Shown: positions 37,101 to 46,825 of the stretch, piece after piece | Position numbering within the stretch: the first letter of the stretch is position 1 | Layout: each line of letters begins with the position of its first letter | Source of the DNA: Dasypus novemcinctus | Taxonomy: Eukaryota; Chordata; Mammalia; Cingulata; Dasypodidae | Direction of reading: 5' to 3' | NCBI RefSeq assembly: GCF_030445035.2 | Contig: NC_080695.1 | Location: 51,911,954-51,975,953, forward strand | Length of the DNA: 64,000 bases | The notes under the pieces: model-generated | The model's input: only the letters and a program-made list of their open reading frames with translations | Database searches by the model: none | Told to the model about the DNA's origin: nothing | Program-made: the position numbers and the translations under genes

Positions 37101-37358
37101 AGCTATGTTGCAAAGTAAACTCTGGATTTCATGTCCAGTGAGATTTAGTGTATTTAGAATTTGGACCTGCTGCCCTCTGATTTATACGATTGCTTAGAAA
37201 CATGGAAGACCAAAATATATAGTTTAAGATTTTCAGCTCCAAAAGACAATTTTACTTAGGTCTTTAAATTTTTAGGTCAGCATTAGAAATATAATGCATG
37301 ACATATGAGTAATTTAAAATTTTCTAGTAGTAATATTTTAAACACAAAAAAAGCAGTG
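34113..37358. other. gene-free stretch; TA/TG microsatellite near 34170-34245
   Basis: A TATA/TGTG-rich simple repeat (34170-34245) precedes unassigned AT-rich sequence. A decayed MIR-like fragment may lie at 36190-36310 (acactttacgaaactattta, tcatttgacaggtcaagatt). ORFs of 60-82 codons show nothing recognisable. Confidence 0.45.
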
Positions 37359-38383
37359 GAGCACAAGCACAAAATGACAGAGTAGGAAGTTTTACAAATC
37401 ACTCCCTCCTCTAGAAAAGTGAAAGAGCTGGTAGAAGATACTGGACTTAACAAGGTGGTCACCCTGGAACCAGAATGGCCCTTTAGAACAACTTTGCGAG
37501 TGCCAGAGGAATTGAGAGGCTGCTGTGTTCAGCCTTTGTAAATGAATGCCTGAGCTGTGGGCCAGGCCTTCTGACTTAGCAACTGCAGAAAGGGCTAGAC
37601 TGTGGCTGAGCAATGCACCTGGGTTCTGGGAATGTCCATCTGGGGCCAGTGTTGGCCAAGGAAACCTCTTCCTCCAAAAGTTGGGATTGAGGTTGAAAAC
37701 ATTCTGGGGAATTGCTGGCGGGCCAGGGTGAAAGCTGGCCTCAGTTTCCACCTTCGGGGCAGCAGGGCATCCACTCTCTCACAGGCATCTGCCTGGATGT
37801 AAAGAGCTAGTTACCTTCTTAGCTGTTTCCCCTTCTCTTTGTGGACACTTCCTGGTTTGGCAGATCCCTGAGGACACTGTAGAGACTATGGTCTAGTTTC
37901 AGCCCTCTCGACAGCAAGTCTTCTGGCCTCACCCCAGCATTCACCAGACGTAAGGCCCCAGTGCACTTCTTGGTTGGCTGGGTTCCTTCTGACTCCTTCT
38001 CATGCCTTCTAGTCTCACAGATCCCTGAGGGCCTGGGGCAGGTGCTGGTCTCAGTTCCTCTCAGAAGCTGTGTCTCCTGGCCTTTCACCAGCATCTACAG
38101 TGACATACGGAGCCAAAGCCCCTCTTTTTCTTTTACTTTGATTTTCAGTTGGTTGACTTTTTTCTTCTCTGTTTATATTTCTGGATCTGGAGGAGCCCTG
38201 AAGGAAAACCAGAGATGCTGGCCTAGGATTGGGCCTTGAAAGCAGCAGCTTCTGGCCTCCCACAAACACATAACAAGAAACTTGAGGCGGCATTGCACTT
38301 CATTTTTTTTTTCATGTTATTTTTTGTGAATGTTTTGTTGCTTGTTAGTATTTTTTAACTCTTTCCTTCTTCCTTCCACTTTT

Positions 38384-38541
38384 GGCCCTTTCTCTCTCTT
38401 TTTATCTTCCTCCCTTCCCTCCTTCCTTCCTCCCTCCCTTCTTTTCTTTTTATCTTCCTTCCCTCCTTCCTTTCTCTGCCTCCCCCTCCCTCTCCCCCTC
38501 CCCCTCTCTTTCTTTCTTTTTTTCTTTCTTCTTTTTCTTAG
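38384..38541. repeat. pyrimidine-rich (CTTT/CCTT)n tract in L1 5' UTR
   Basis: About 150 bp of almost pure C/T built from ctttcc, ccctcc and tttctt units at the 3' end of the L1 5' UTR. ORFs rich in Ser/Pro/Phe across it are simple-sequence artefacts. Confidence 0.85.
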
Positions 38542-38589
38542 TCTGGTGGACTGATAAATGGGAGAACTAGTTTTCCAAAGTGACTACAA

Positions 38590-39560
38590 TGGAAAACTCA
38601 GAATGTCCAGAACTCAACAACAACAAAAAAATGACAAAGCATACAATGAGGCAGGAAAGTATGGCCAGTCACAGGAAAGAAAAAGGATTTTAATGGAAAA
38701 TATGCCAGAGGAAGAGCAGTATCCAGAATTAAATTAAAGATCTTAGAACTCTAATAAATAGGATCAATGAGCTAAATGGAAACATGAACAAAGAACTAAA
38801 GGAACTCAAGAAAACAGTATATGAACAAAATGAGAATTCCAATAATGAGACAGAAATTATAAAGAAGAACCAAATGGAAATTCTGTAATAAAAAATTATA
38901 ATAACAGAAGTGAAAAATTCAATATAGGATTCATGAGCAGAATAGAGGAAGCAGAAGAAATGATCAGTGAACTCAAAGGCAAAACAATCAAATCTGTTCA
39001 GGCTGAACAGCAGAAAGGAAAAAGAATGAAGAAAAAAATGAAGAGAGCCTGTGGAATCTGTGGCACACAGTCAATCACAATAGGCATATCATAAGGAATC
39101 CCAGAAGGAGAAGCCAGAGATAAAGGTCCAGAGAAATTATTTGAAGAAATAATGGCAAAAACTTCCCAAATCTGATGAAAGATATAACTATACAAATCCC
39201 AGATGCTCAACCAATGCTGTGCAGGATTAACTCCAATAGATCTACACAGAGATACATTATGATCAACTGACAGATGCCAAGGACAAAGACAGAATCTTAA
39301 AAACAATGAGAGAAGCCATGTGTCACCTATAAGGGAACTCTAATAAGTTCAACATCTAATTTCTCAAGAGAAACCATGGAGGTGAGAAGGCAGTTAAGGG
39401 ACATATTTAAGTGCTGCAAGAAAGAAAGAAAAAAACAAAAACAGTAACCCAAGAATAATATACCAAGCAAAGTTGTGCTTCAGAAATAAGAGTGAAATTA
39501 AGATATTTCCAGACAAACAGAAATTGAGGGAATTCATCACCACCAGGCTGCCTAAATGGA
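38590..39560 (+). pseudogene. L1 ORF1 remnant
   Basis: Sequence homologous to L1 ORF1 is recognisable by its coiled-coil region (aatgagctaaatggaaacat, gaactaaaggaactcaagaa), then the RRM-type region (ggcatatcataaggaatccc, agaaggagaagccagagata) and the C-terminal domain (aatcttaaaaacaatgagag, aggtgagaaggcagttaagg). Stops and frameshifts occur throughout. ORF1p is the RNA-binding chaperone of L1 particles; this copy cannot make it. Confidence 0.65.
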
Positions 39561-40629
39561 GCCCTTCATGTTGAACCGAAGTAACACGAGAAAGTATCTC
39601 AATGCTGGCTTAAGAAGTAAGTATCTCCAGTATAAGTAGCAACATGAATAAATATTAAACCAATATTATATCATTTTTCATTTGTAAAGCTGTGTTTTAC
39701 TTCTAATAAGGTTTAGCATTCACATGCATAAATAAAGAATAATGTTTATTACTGAGCTCATAATGCATAAAGGTGTAATTTGTGGCAAGAGCAACATAAA
39801 ATGGAGGGATGGAGGGATGGAGGTACTACGTGTGTGCAGGCTATTGAGGTGAAATTGGAATCAACACAGATAAATTTTAATAGATTTAGTATGCTAAACA
39901 TAATCCCCAGAATAACCATAAAGAAAATGTCTAAAAATGTCTAAACAATAGAAAAGATAAGTGACTTGGAATGGCTTTATGGAAGGTCATCCTGAAAAGG
40001 AAGGCAGTAATGGGGAAAAGTGGGCACAAAATGTATGACATAATAAATCAATTACTGTGGTAACAGAAGTAAATCTTGCCTTATTAGTAATTTCCTTAAG
40101 AGTGAACAGATTAAATTCTCCAATCAAAAGGCAGAGACTGGCAGAATGGATAAATAAACATGACCCAACTGTATGCTGTTTACAAGAAATCCATCTTAGA
40201 ACCATAGGTACAAATAAGTTTGAAAGTGAAAGGATGGAAGAAATATTTCATGCAAATAGTCATCAAAAAGAGAAGGGGTGGCTATATTAATACCAAGACA
40301 AAGTTAAAAATTGTTAAAAGAGATATTATATGACTATAAAAGGTTCACTTCAATAAGAAGTTTTAATAATTATAATAAATATACACCTAACAGTAGAGTG
40401 CCAAAATACATGAAGCCAACACTGACAGAATTGAAGAAAGAAATAGACAGTGGTACAATAATATATGAAGATTTCAATGCACTACTTTCAACACTGTGTA
40501 GAACATCTAAATGGAAGATCAATAAGGAAGTAGAGGACCTAACAACACTATAAACCAACTATATCTACCCTACATACAGTACACTTCACCCAATAATAAT
40601 GGAATACTCATTCTTTTCAAGGGCACACA

Positions 40630-41144
40630 TGAAGGGGAGGCCCGTCGCCATTGGGCAAGCCGGGTGAGTTGAGATAAGCACTGTCTCCCATTGGGTGGGT
40701 GCTTGGTGCGGGTTGATTAGTGCCCCCAAGGTGCCCTGCCTGAGCACTGGCCCTCTATCTTCATCCACCATTTGGACCACTGGGAAGGTGCCCTGCAGCA
40801 ATCAGCCAGCCTCTGCCCTGCCTCCCAGAACTTCCCGCCTACTCCCCAAAGTATAACCTCTCCGCGGCTCCCCTGCCCAGCAACGGCCGCGTCAGCAGTT
40901 TCAGCCAATCGGCATCCGATACATCAGCCCTCCCCACCCAGCTCCTTCCCGCCTTCCCCCAGCCAATCAGCAACTCTCCCCTCACTCCTTGCCTTATTTG
41001 GTGTTACCCTGCGCATATATAAGCGCTGTATCCCCCAATAAAGTAGACCTGTTCGCACCATCCTCAGAGTCTCCGCAGTCGTCCCTCGCGTCGCTGTGCG
41101 TCCTCGGCTCCTGCTCTACTCCTCCGCGGAAATCCGCGCCCTCA
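40630..41144 (+). mobile_element. solo LTR of an endogenous retrovirus (fossil)
   Basis: A ~515-bp element that starts TGAAGG and ends CCTCA (TG...CA) is inserted in L1 ORF2. It is flanked by a probable 6-bp target-site duplication with one mismatch (cacaca at 40624-40629, ctcaca at 41145-41150). It has several CCAAT-type motifs, a TATA box and an AATAAA signal in LTR order (U3-R-U5). The 6-bp duplication favours a class II (ERVK-like) origin; class I cannot be excluded. No internal retroviral sequence is present, so it is the usual product of LTR-LTR recombination. It is GC-rich and fairly fresh compared with the host L1. Confidence 0.75.
41013..41042 (+). promoter_or_regulatory. LTR TATA box and poly(A) signal
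   Basis: The TATA element catatataag (41014-41023) is followed ~15 bp later by AATAAA at 41037-41042. That is the compact spacing of U3/R in retroviral LTRs. Upstream CCAAT-type motifs lie near 40911 and 40961. Confidence 0.7.
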
Positions 41145-42232
41145 CTCACAGGTCATTCTCCAGGATAGACCCTGTTCTAGGGCTCAAGAGAAGTCCAAAC
41201 AAATTTTAAATATTGGAACTATAAAAAAGAAACCTCTCTGACCACAATGCAATAAAATTAGAAATCAATAATAGAAGGAAAACTGCAAAAATTTCAAATA
41301 TGTGGAAATTAAACCGCACACTCTTAAAATAATCATGGGTTTAAAAAATTTCAAGATTTAGAAAATAAAAAAACAAAAACTCAAAATACCAAAACTTTGG
41401 GATGCAATAAAAGCAATACTCAGGGTGAATGTGTGGCTATTAATGTGTGTTTTAAAAAAGACAAAGATCTCAGATTAACAATCTTAATTTACATCTTGAG
41501 GAAACAGAAAAACAAGAGCAAAGTAAACAAGTAGAGGATCAAAAGGCATCACCAGAAAAAAAAATTATAGACTACTTTTCCTTATGAATAGAGATGAAAT
41601 ATCCTTAAAAATACTAGCAAAACAAATCCAAAAGCATATTAAGTGGGAGTCATGCCAAGAATGCAATGCAAGTCTTGTTCAACATATAATAACCAATCAT
41701 TTTAACACATTACATAAATAGAATGAAGGAAAAAAATCCACACAATTGTGGCAATAGTTGCTGAAAAATCATTCAACCAAATACAGCTCCCTTTCATAAC
41801 AACAACAACAACAAAAATTCAGAAATGTAGGAAGAGAAGGAAATTTTTCAACATGATAAAGGCCATTTGTGAAAAAACTACAACGAACATCATACTCGAT
41901 AGTAAAAGATTGAAAACTTTCCCTCTAAGATAAGGAACAAGACAAGTATGCCCACTTGTCTTAATTCACCACTGTTCTTCCATAGTCTGTTAGAAGTTCT
42001 GGCCTGAGCAATTAGACAAGAAAAAGAAGCTAAAAAATAAAATTGGAAGGTTGAAACAAAACTATCCCTATTTGCATATGACATGATCTGATATTCCAAA
42101 GGAATCCACAAGACAACTACTAGAACTAATAAATGAATTCAGCAACATGCAAAAATTATGTCCCTAAACACTAGCAATGAATAATCTGAAAAGGAAAATA
42201 AGAAATTAATTCCCTTTATAATAATACCTAAA

Positions 42233-42428
42233 CCTGGAGTTCTTAACCAGAGGTCCATGAGCTTGAATTGAAATTCAAAAAAAAAAACATAATTCTTGTG
42301 GGGACATGTTGGTGTGGGTGTGATATTTTTATTCAATAATACACAGTATAGTATAGGTTTAGTAAGGGATCTATAGTTTTCACCTGACTGGCAAAGGGGT
42401 CCATGGAACAAAAAGTTTACAAACCCCT
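42233..42428. mobile_element. small non-autonomous hAT element in L1 ORF2
   Basis: About 196 bp with degenerate terminal inverted repeats: left cctggagttcttaaccag, right (reverse complement) aggggtttgtaaactttttg. Approximate 8-bp target-site duplications match at 6 of 8 positions (tacctaaa at 42225-42232, aatctaaa at 42429-42436). L1 ORF2 sequence is continuous across it. It resembles the MER5-type group of hAT elements, from memory. Confidence 0.65.
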
Positions 42429-43740
42429 AATCTAAAAGAATATTATATCTAGGAATAAATTTAACTAAGGACACTAACAATTTGTATACTGAAAACTATA
42501 AATACTCCCAAATTAACAAGGACCTAATTAAATGGCAAGACATCCCATGGATTGGAGGAATTAACACATTGATAATGTGTCAATTGTTACCCAATGAAAT
42601 ACCTACTAAAATTCCAACAGCATTTTATGTAGAAATAGAAAAAGTGATCCTCAATTTATATGGAACTGCAAGAGACCTGGAATAGTCAAAACAGTCAAAT
42701 AGTATGACAAAATGACAGTAATCAAAAAAGTATGGTAATGGTACAAAGATAGACAAATCAGTGAACAGAATTTAAGTCTGAAAGTAGACACATATATCTA
42801 TCATAATTTGATTTTTGACCAGGATGCCAGATACATGTAGTGGGAAAAGAATATTATCTTCAACATATGGTATGGGGAAATTTGGATATCCACATGCAGA
42901 TGCCTGTAATTAGACCCCTACCTCACACCATTTAAAAAAATCAATTCAAACTGGATCAAAGACCTAAATATGAGGACTAAAACTATAAAACTCATAGAAG
43001 ATAAATTAGATGCAAATCTTTATGAAATGGAATTTGGCAATGGATTCTTAGATATGATACCATAAAGCACATGAAACAGAAGGAAAAATAGATAATGTGA
43101 TTTCATCAAAGTTAAAAGCTTTTGCACATCAAAGGAAGTTATCAAGAAAGTGAAAAGACAACCTACAGAATGGGAGAAAATAATTGCAAACCATATATTG
43201 GATAAAGGCTTAATATCACAAAAATATATAGAATGGTTGCCATGCAATAACAAAAAGACAAACTGCAATTTAAAATGGGCAAAAGACTTGAATAGTTATT
43301 TTTCCAAAGAGGATATATAAATGTCCAATAAACACAAGAAAAAATGCTCAAAATATTAGCCTTTAGGAAAATGCAAATTAAAATCAAAGTGAAGTGCCAC
43401 TTGACACCATTTATTATTTTAAAAACTGAAAATAAGTGTTGGAGAGGATGCAGAGAAATTGGAATCCTGGTTCCTTGCTGGTGGGAATGTAAAATGTGCA
43501 ACCACTGTAGAAAGCAATATGGTAGTTTCTCAAAAAGGTAAATATACACACAATCACCATTTGACCTGACAATCCCACTTCTAGGTACTTTTAGTTATAA
43601 ACACAAATAGAGTGAAAACAGGGTTGCAAATTTGTGCACCAGTGGTTTACAGCAGCATTAGTCACAATAGCCAAAGGCTGGAATCAACCCGAATCCATCA
43701 ACAAATGAATGGATAAACAAAATGTGGTCCGTACATGCAA

Positions 43741-43767
43741 AAAAGGCCTGGGCCAGCCTTTCAGCCC
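43741..43767. other. junction sequence left of 5S copy 2
   Basis: The 27 bases (aaaaggcctgggccagcctt, then tcagccc) match neither L1 nor copy 1 of the 5S unit. They may be filler added at end joining, or spacer sequence not present in copy 1. Confidence 0.4.
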
Positions 43768-46304
43768 GCCGCCACCGCCCGCCGCTCTGGCCTCGAGCCC
43801 CCCCTCCCCCGCACGCCACTGGCTCCCGGGACCCCCGCCGCTCGCCTGCCCACACGTCACCGGCACCTGCTCCGCCCTCGGGCCCACGGCGCGGCCCCCG
43901 CGCCACCGACGGCTCAGTCGGTGGACGGCGCCCTGCGGACCCCCGACCGCCACGCGCACCCCTGGTGCCAGGCCAACCGGCCCCCGACTCTCCCGCAGCG
44001 ACCGCTCAGGCGCGAGCGCCGGCGCCCCCTGCCGGCCGGCCCTGCCTCACCACCCCGCGCCCGGGCCAAGCACCTGCCACCACGCCCAGCCGGCGCCCCT
44101 GAGCCGGTACCGCCCCGGCCCAGGAGGCGGGGGCCAGCCCCAGTCCCGGCCTGCCGCCCACGCGCCCGCACGCCCCCGGCCCCCCCCCCACACACACGCC
44201 CCCACCCCGCACTCCTTACCCCCGGAGCTCGGGCCCTGGGCCCTCGGCCGTCGCAGCGGGTCCTCGCATCCAGACCTCGCGCTCCCGGCCTCGCCCCGGG
44301 CTCTGCCCTCGGCAGCCGGGGCCGCCCCCAGGAGCCACGCCCACCCGGAGGGCGGGGGTCGCCCCGCACGCCGCCCGGCCTTCACGCCCCACAGCCGCGC
44401 AGTGCGCGGGAGCGGCCGCTCTCCCTTGGAGCGGCGGCCACGAGCCGGCGTCGGATGCGGGCGGCCGAGCTGGCTGCAAACGCCCACCGTGGAGCCAGGT
44501 GGAGAGCGGCAGGTGGCCGGATCGGGGCCAGGCTGTCCGCAGGCCTGCGCTGCTGGGGCCAGAGCAGAGGCCCTTGCACCTGGCACCGGGGGCTGCCCAG
44601 CCGCAGCGGGAGGCCCCGAGGCGCACGCAGCGGAAGCGCCCCCGGGCCGCGGCGGTGGGCGTGGCCTCGGTCCCCGAGCACCTGCGCCTGGGCCCTGCCG
44701 GGCTGCCGTGGGCACGGGCCTCTCCTCGCAGAGGCCCTGGGCCGCAGAGCTGGGGCCCCGGGCCCGCTGCCCTGCCACCCCGAGCCCCTGCAGGCGTCCC
44801 GGCCTCCGCCGGCCTAGGCCTCGCTGTCGCCAGCGCCTGCTGACGGCGGAGCTCGCCCGGCTCCTGCAGATGCGCCTGGCGGGAGTCGAGGGCGACACGG
44901 CCGCCCGCTCGGCCAGACCTTCCAGAAGGCGCCTGGGCGCTTGCCGCCGGCGGGAGGGACCCTTGCAACCCGCGCCGCGCGCCCCGTGGGGGAGATGCCC
45001 TCGGGAGGCCGCTTCCTTCAGGTCTCCCGCTAGCGAAACCCGGCCTCCGCACACCTGCCCGCCGCCAGTGACACCCTGCACCGCTGGGCCTCGGTCTCCC
45101 AGCCGCGAGCCCAACTGGCCGCGGAGCCGGGCTGCCAGGACCAGCGCCTCTGCTCGCCGTGCCCTCGTGTGCCCTCGTGCCCCGAGCACAGATCCCGGCC
45201 CACGGGCCAGGCCCCGGGCTGCTGCTGGGGCCAGAGGGGCACGGGCCAGAGGCCTCGCGGGCAGCTGACCGGCGGCTGTCCGCCGGGCAGGGCAGGGAGC
45301 TCTGGCCCGAGAGGGCCCGGGTGTCGGGTGCTGGTGCTTGGGCTGGACCAGGTGGGGAAGGCACCGGCTCGGGACCCGGGCTCAGCCAGGTGGGTCCCGG
45401 GATCAGCCAGGTGGCCCCCGGTCTGCCTCCGCCGCCGCCGGCGGTGTGTCCAGGCACCTTGGGCTCTGAATGCCGCCAGCCCCGTGCAGGAGGAGCGATG
45501 GGCCGCGGCTACACGTGCCGGTGTGCGTGCGTGCGTGCGCCTGTGTGTCTGCTTCGCGGGCTCCGGACCGTGTCCCGTTGGTCGGCACAGGGGTACCGAC
45601 CGCACTGGCTGAGGGAGAGCGCCGCCCGCTTTCCCGCTGCCCAAGGGGCCAGGGGATGTGGGTGGCTGGTTAGGTGGGGCCTGTCTCCTGGGCTCAGGGG
45701 GCCACGGGAAGTCTGTGGCATGGGGCCCATGGGCGTGGTGCCAAAGCAAGGCGGGGAAAGGCGAGAAGGGGCAGGCCCTGTGTGCACGGTTACAGGGCAC
45801 GGGCCGGAGGAAGGGCCGGCCGGCCGCCGACAGGTCTAGCGGTCCTGGGTTCTTGGGCCCAGGTGCAGTGGGCGCGGGCCCCCGCGGGCCCCAGCCACGT
45901 GTGGGTTGGTGCGGGGCTGCGAGCTCCAAGGAAGGGCTGGGTGGCCGCAGCCTGCGTGGCTGCGCCGCCAGGGAAGGGCGCGCGCAGGTTGGGGTTGGGG
46001 CCGGGGTCCGGGGGCCTGCATACCTGGCGCTGAGGGCTGCGGGGAGCCGGGCTCGGGGCGGGCAAAAGGAGCGCAAGCGAGAGGGAGGGGACGGTGCGTG
46101 GCAAAAGCCAGAGCACCGGGTATTCCCAGGCGGTCTCCCATGCAAGCACTAAGCAGGCCCGACCCTGCTTAGCTTCCAAGATCAGACGAGATGGGGCGCG
46201 TTCAGGGTGGTATGGCCGTAGATGCTGGCTGCCCCCAGTGGCAGCCTCAAGAGCCTGCTGTGTCCCGCAGCGCTGCCAGCCGCCAGCCTTCCGCTCCCGC
46301 CCCA
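43768..46304 (-). repeat. dispersed 5S rDNA repeat unit, copy 2 (orphon), inverted
   Basis: A ~2.54-kb GC-rich block whose reverse complement holds one 5S gene and one full spacer. Reading the minus strand from 46304, it follows copy 1 from its position ~3865 through the 5S gene to ~4503. It then adds ~273 bp absent from copy 1, re-enters at copy 1 ~2195, and runs to copy 1 ~3852. Start and end are thus adjacent points of one unit, so this is a nearly exact monomer opened ~80-95 bp upstream of 5S. A (GTGC)n-like run lies near 45521-45541. It is inserted in an L1; no target-site duplication was seen. Confidence 0.85.
46104..46223 (-). rRNA. 5S ribosomal RNA gene, variant or pseudogene copy 2
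   Basis: Minus strand, begins atctacggccataccaccct and is otherwise consensus-length minus one base. It carries the same eight differences from the vertebrate 5S as copy 1 plus G1A, and is closer to consensus than copy 1. The internal promoter A box is unchanged and the C box differs at its first base (G81C). The 3' end runs into four T (ggcttttgcc), so a Pol III terminator is present. Transcription is therefore conceivable, but the shared substitutions make a normal ribosomal role unlikely. Confidence 0.9.
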
Positions 46305-46395
46305 GTTATTACAGTATGCTCCACTTGAAACATTTAGCAGTATTACATGGACTAGTAGAAAAAAAATTCTTAATTGATATATTTGTTGATGGAAA
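46305..46395. other. ~90-bp non-L1, non-rDNA segment right of 5S copy 2
   Basis: Between the rDNA end and the resumption of L1 (agccatagaaaaatgaag) lie ~90 AT-rich bases (agttattacagtatgctcca and onward). They match neither side and may be templated filler from end joining or a remnant of another insertion. Confidence 0.45.
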
Positions 46396-46825
46396 GCCAT
46401 AGAAAAATGAAGTTATGAAATATTCTTTCCTACAGAAGAACCTTGAAAACATTATGTTCAGTGAAATAAGTAAGGCTCATGAGCACAAAAATTGTGTGGT
46501 ATCACTGCCACATCATGTCTAAAAGTAACAAATTCGCAGAGATAGCAAGCAAATTACAGGTTACTGGGGAAGGGGGAGAGGGGCATATTGACAGGAGAGA
46601 AAGGAAGGAGTATGTTTTAAATTTTTTTAATTTAAGAAAGAATTTAAAAAAGAAGTGAGATTAATATTAATAATATATTTTGTTTAATCCCATGTATGCA
46701 AAATAGTGTCCTCTCCATCTCTGATTAATATTGAACATGTATTGAGAAATTTTAACTTCTCAACTTCATGTCATTGAACTTTCTTATGTATTTAGACTTA
46801 CATTTTAATTCAAGCATTAACATTT

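Larger units (their letters stand above)
40050..43740 (+). pseudogene. L1 ORF2 (endonuclease/reverse transcriptase) remnant
   Basis: The endonuclease start is visible near 40057-40290 (segments NRLNSPIKRQRLAEWI and CCLQEIHLR, the QETHL-type motif). The RT part lies around 41600-42480, including a degraded catalytic block near 42066-42090, where FADD of active L1 reads FAYD. The C-terminal part (MPY..-type region lost) runs to 43740, where the 5S block begins. Many breaks; the LTR and hAT insertions also lie in it. Confidence 0.7.
37360..46690 (+). mobile_element. full-length decayed L1 interrupted by LTR, hAT and 5S rDNA
   Basis: The element runs from an L1-type 5' start (aaatgacagagtaggaagtt near 37371) through a 5' UTR (to about 38570), ORF1 remnants (about 38590-39560), ORF2 (about 40050-43740) and a 3' part that resumes at about 46396 (agccatagaaaaatgaagtt, then ccttgaaaacattatgttca). 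Three insertions split it: the solo LTR at 40630-41144, a small hAT at 42233-42428, and the 5S unit with filler between about 43741 and 46395. Frames are broken many times, so it was dead before or soon after these events. Confidence 0.8.

Noticed and set aside
37392-37751. 119-codon antisense ORF in an L1 5' UTR (ORF0-like position)
   Set aside because: ORF0 is described for primate L1 only. No motif or initiation context supports expression, and the host L1 is decayed.
38330-38570. Ser/Pro/Phe-rich ORFs
   Set aside because: They are translations of a pyrimidine-rich simple repeat.
40630-41144. GC-rich block as a host CpG-island promoter
   Set aside because: TG...CA ends, flanking 6-bp duplication and TATA/AATAAA spacing fit a solo LTR, and it interrupts L1 ORF2.
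43709-46145. Long ORFs (519, 413, 380 and 371 codons) in the second GC-rich block
   Set aside because: Same reason: they overlap on both strands of rDNA spacer, and the 519-codon frame begins in L1 sequence and crosses the insertion junction.
2191-46304. 5S blocks as an assembly artefact (misplaced array reads)
   Set aside because: The two copies differ from each other throughout, have distinct flanks and opposite orientation, and one cleanly interrupts an L1. A collapse artefact would give near-identical copies. It still merits read-level confirmation.
2191-46304. The inverted 5S pair as ends of one large composite element or segmental duplication
   Set aside because: Flanks of the two copies share no sequence, their break points on the unit differ, and the 39 kb between them is a patchwork of independent repeats.
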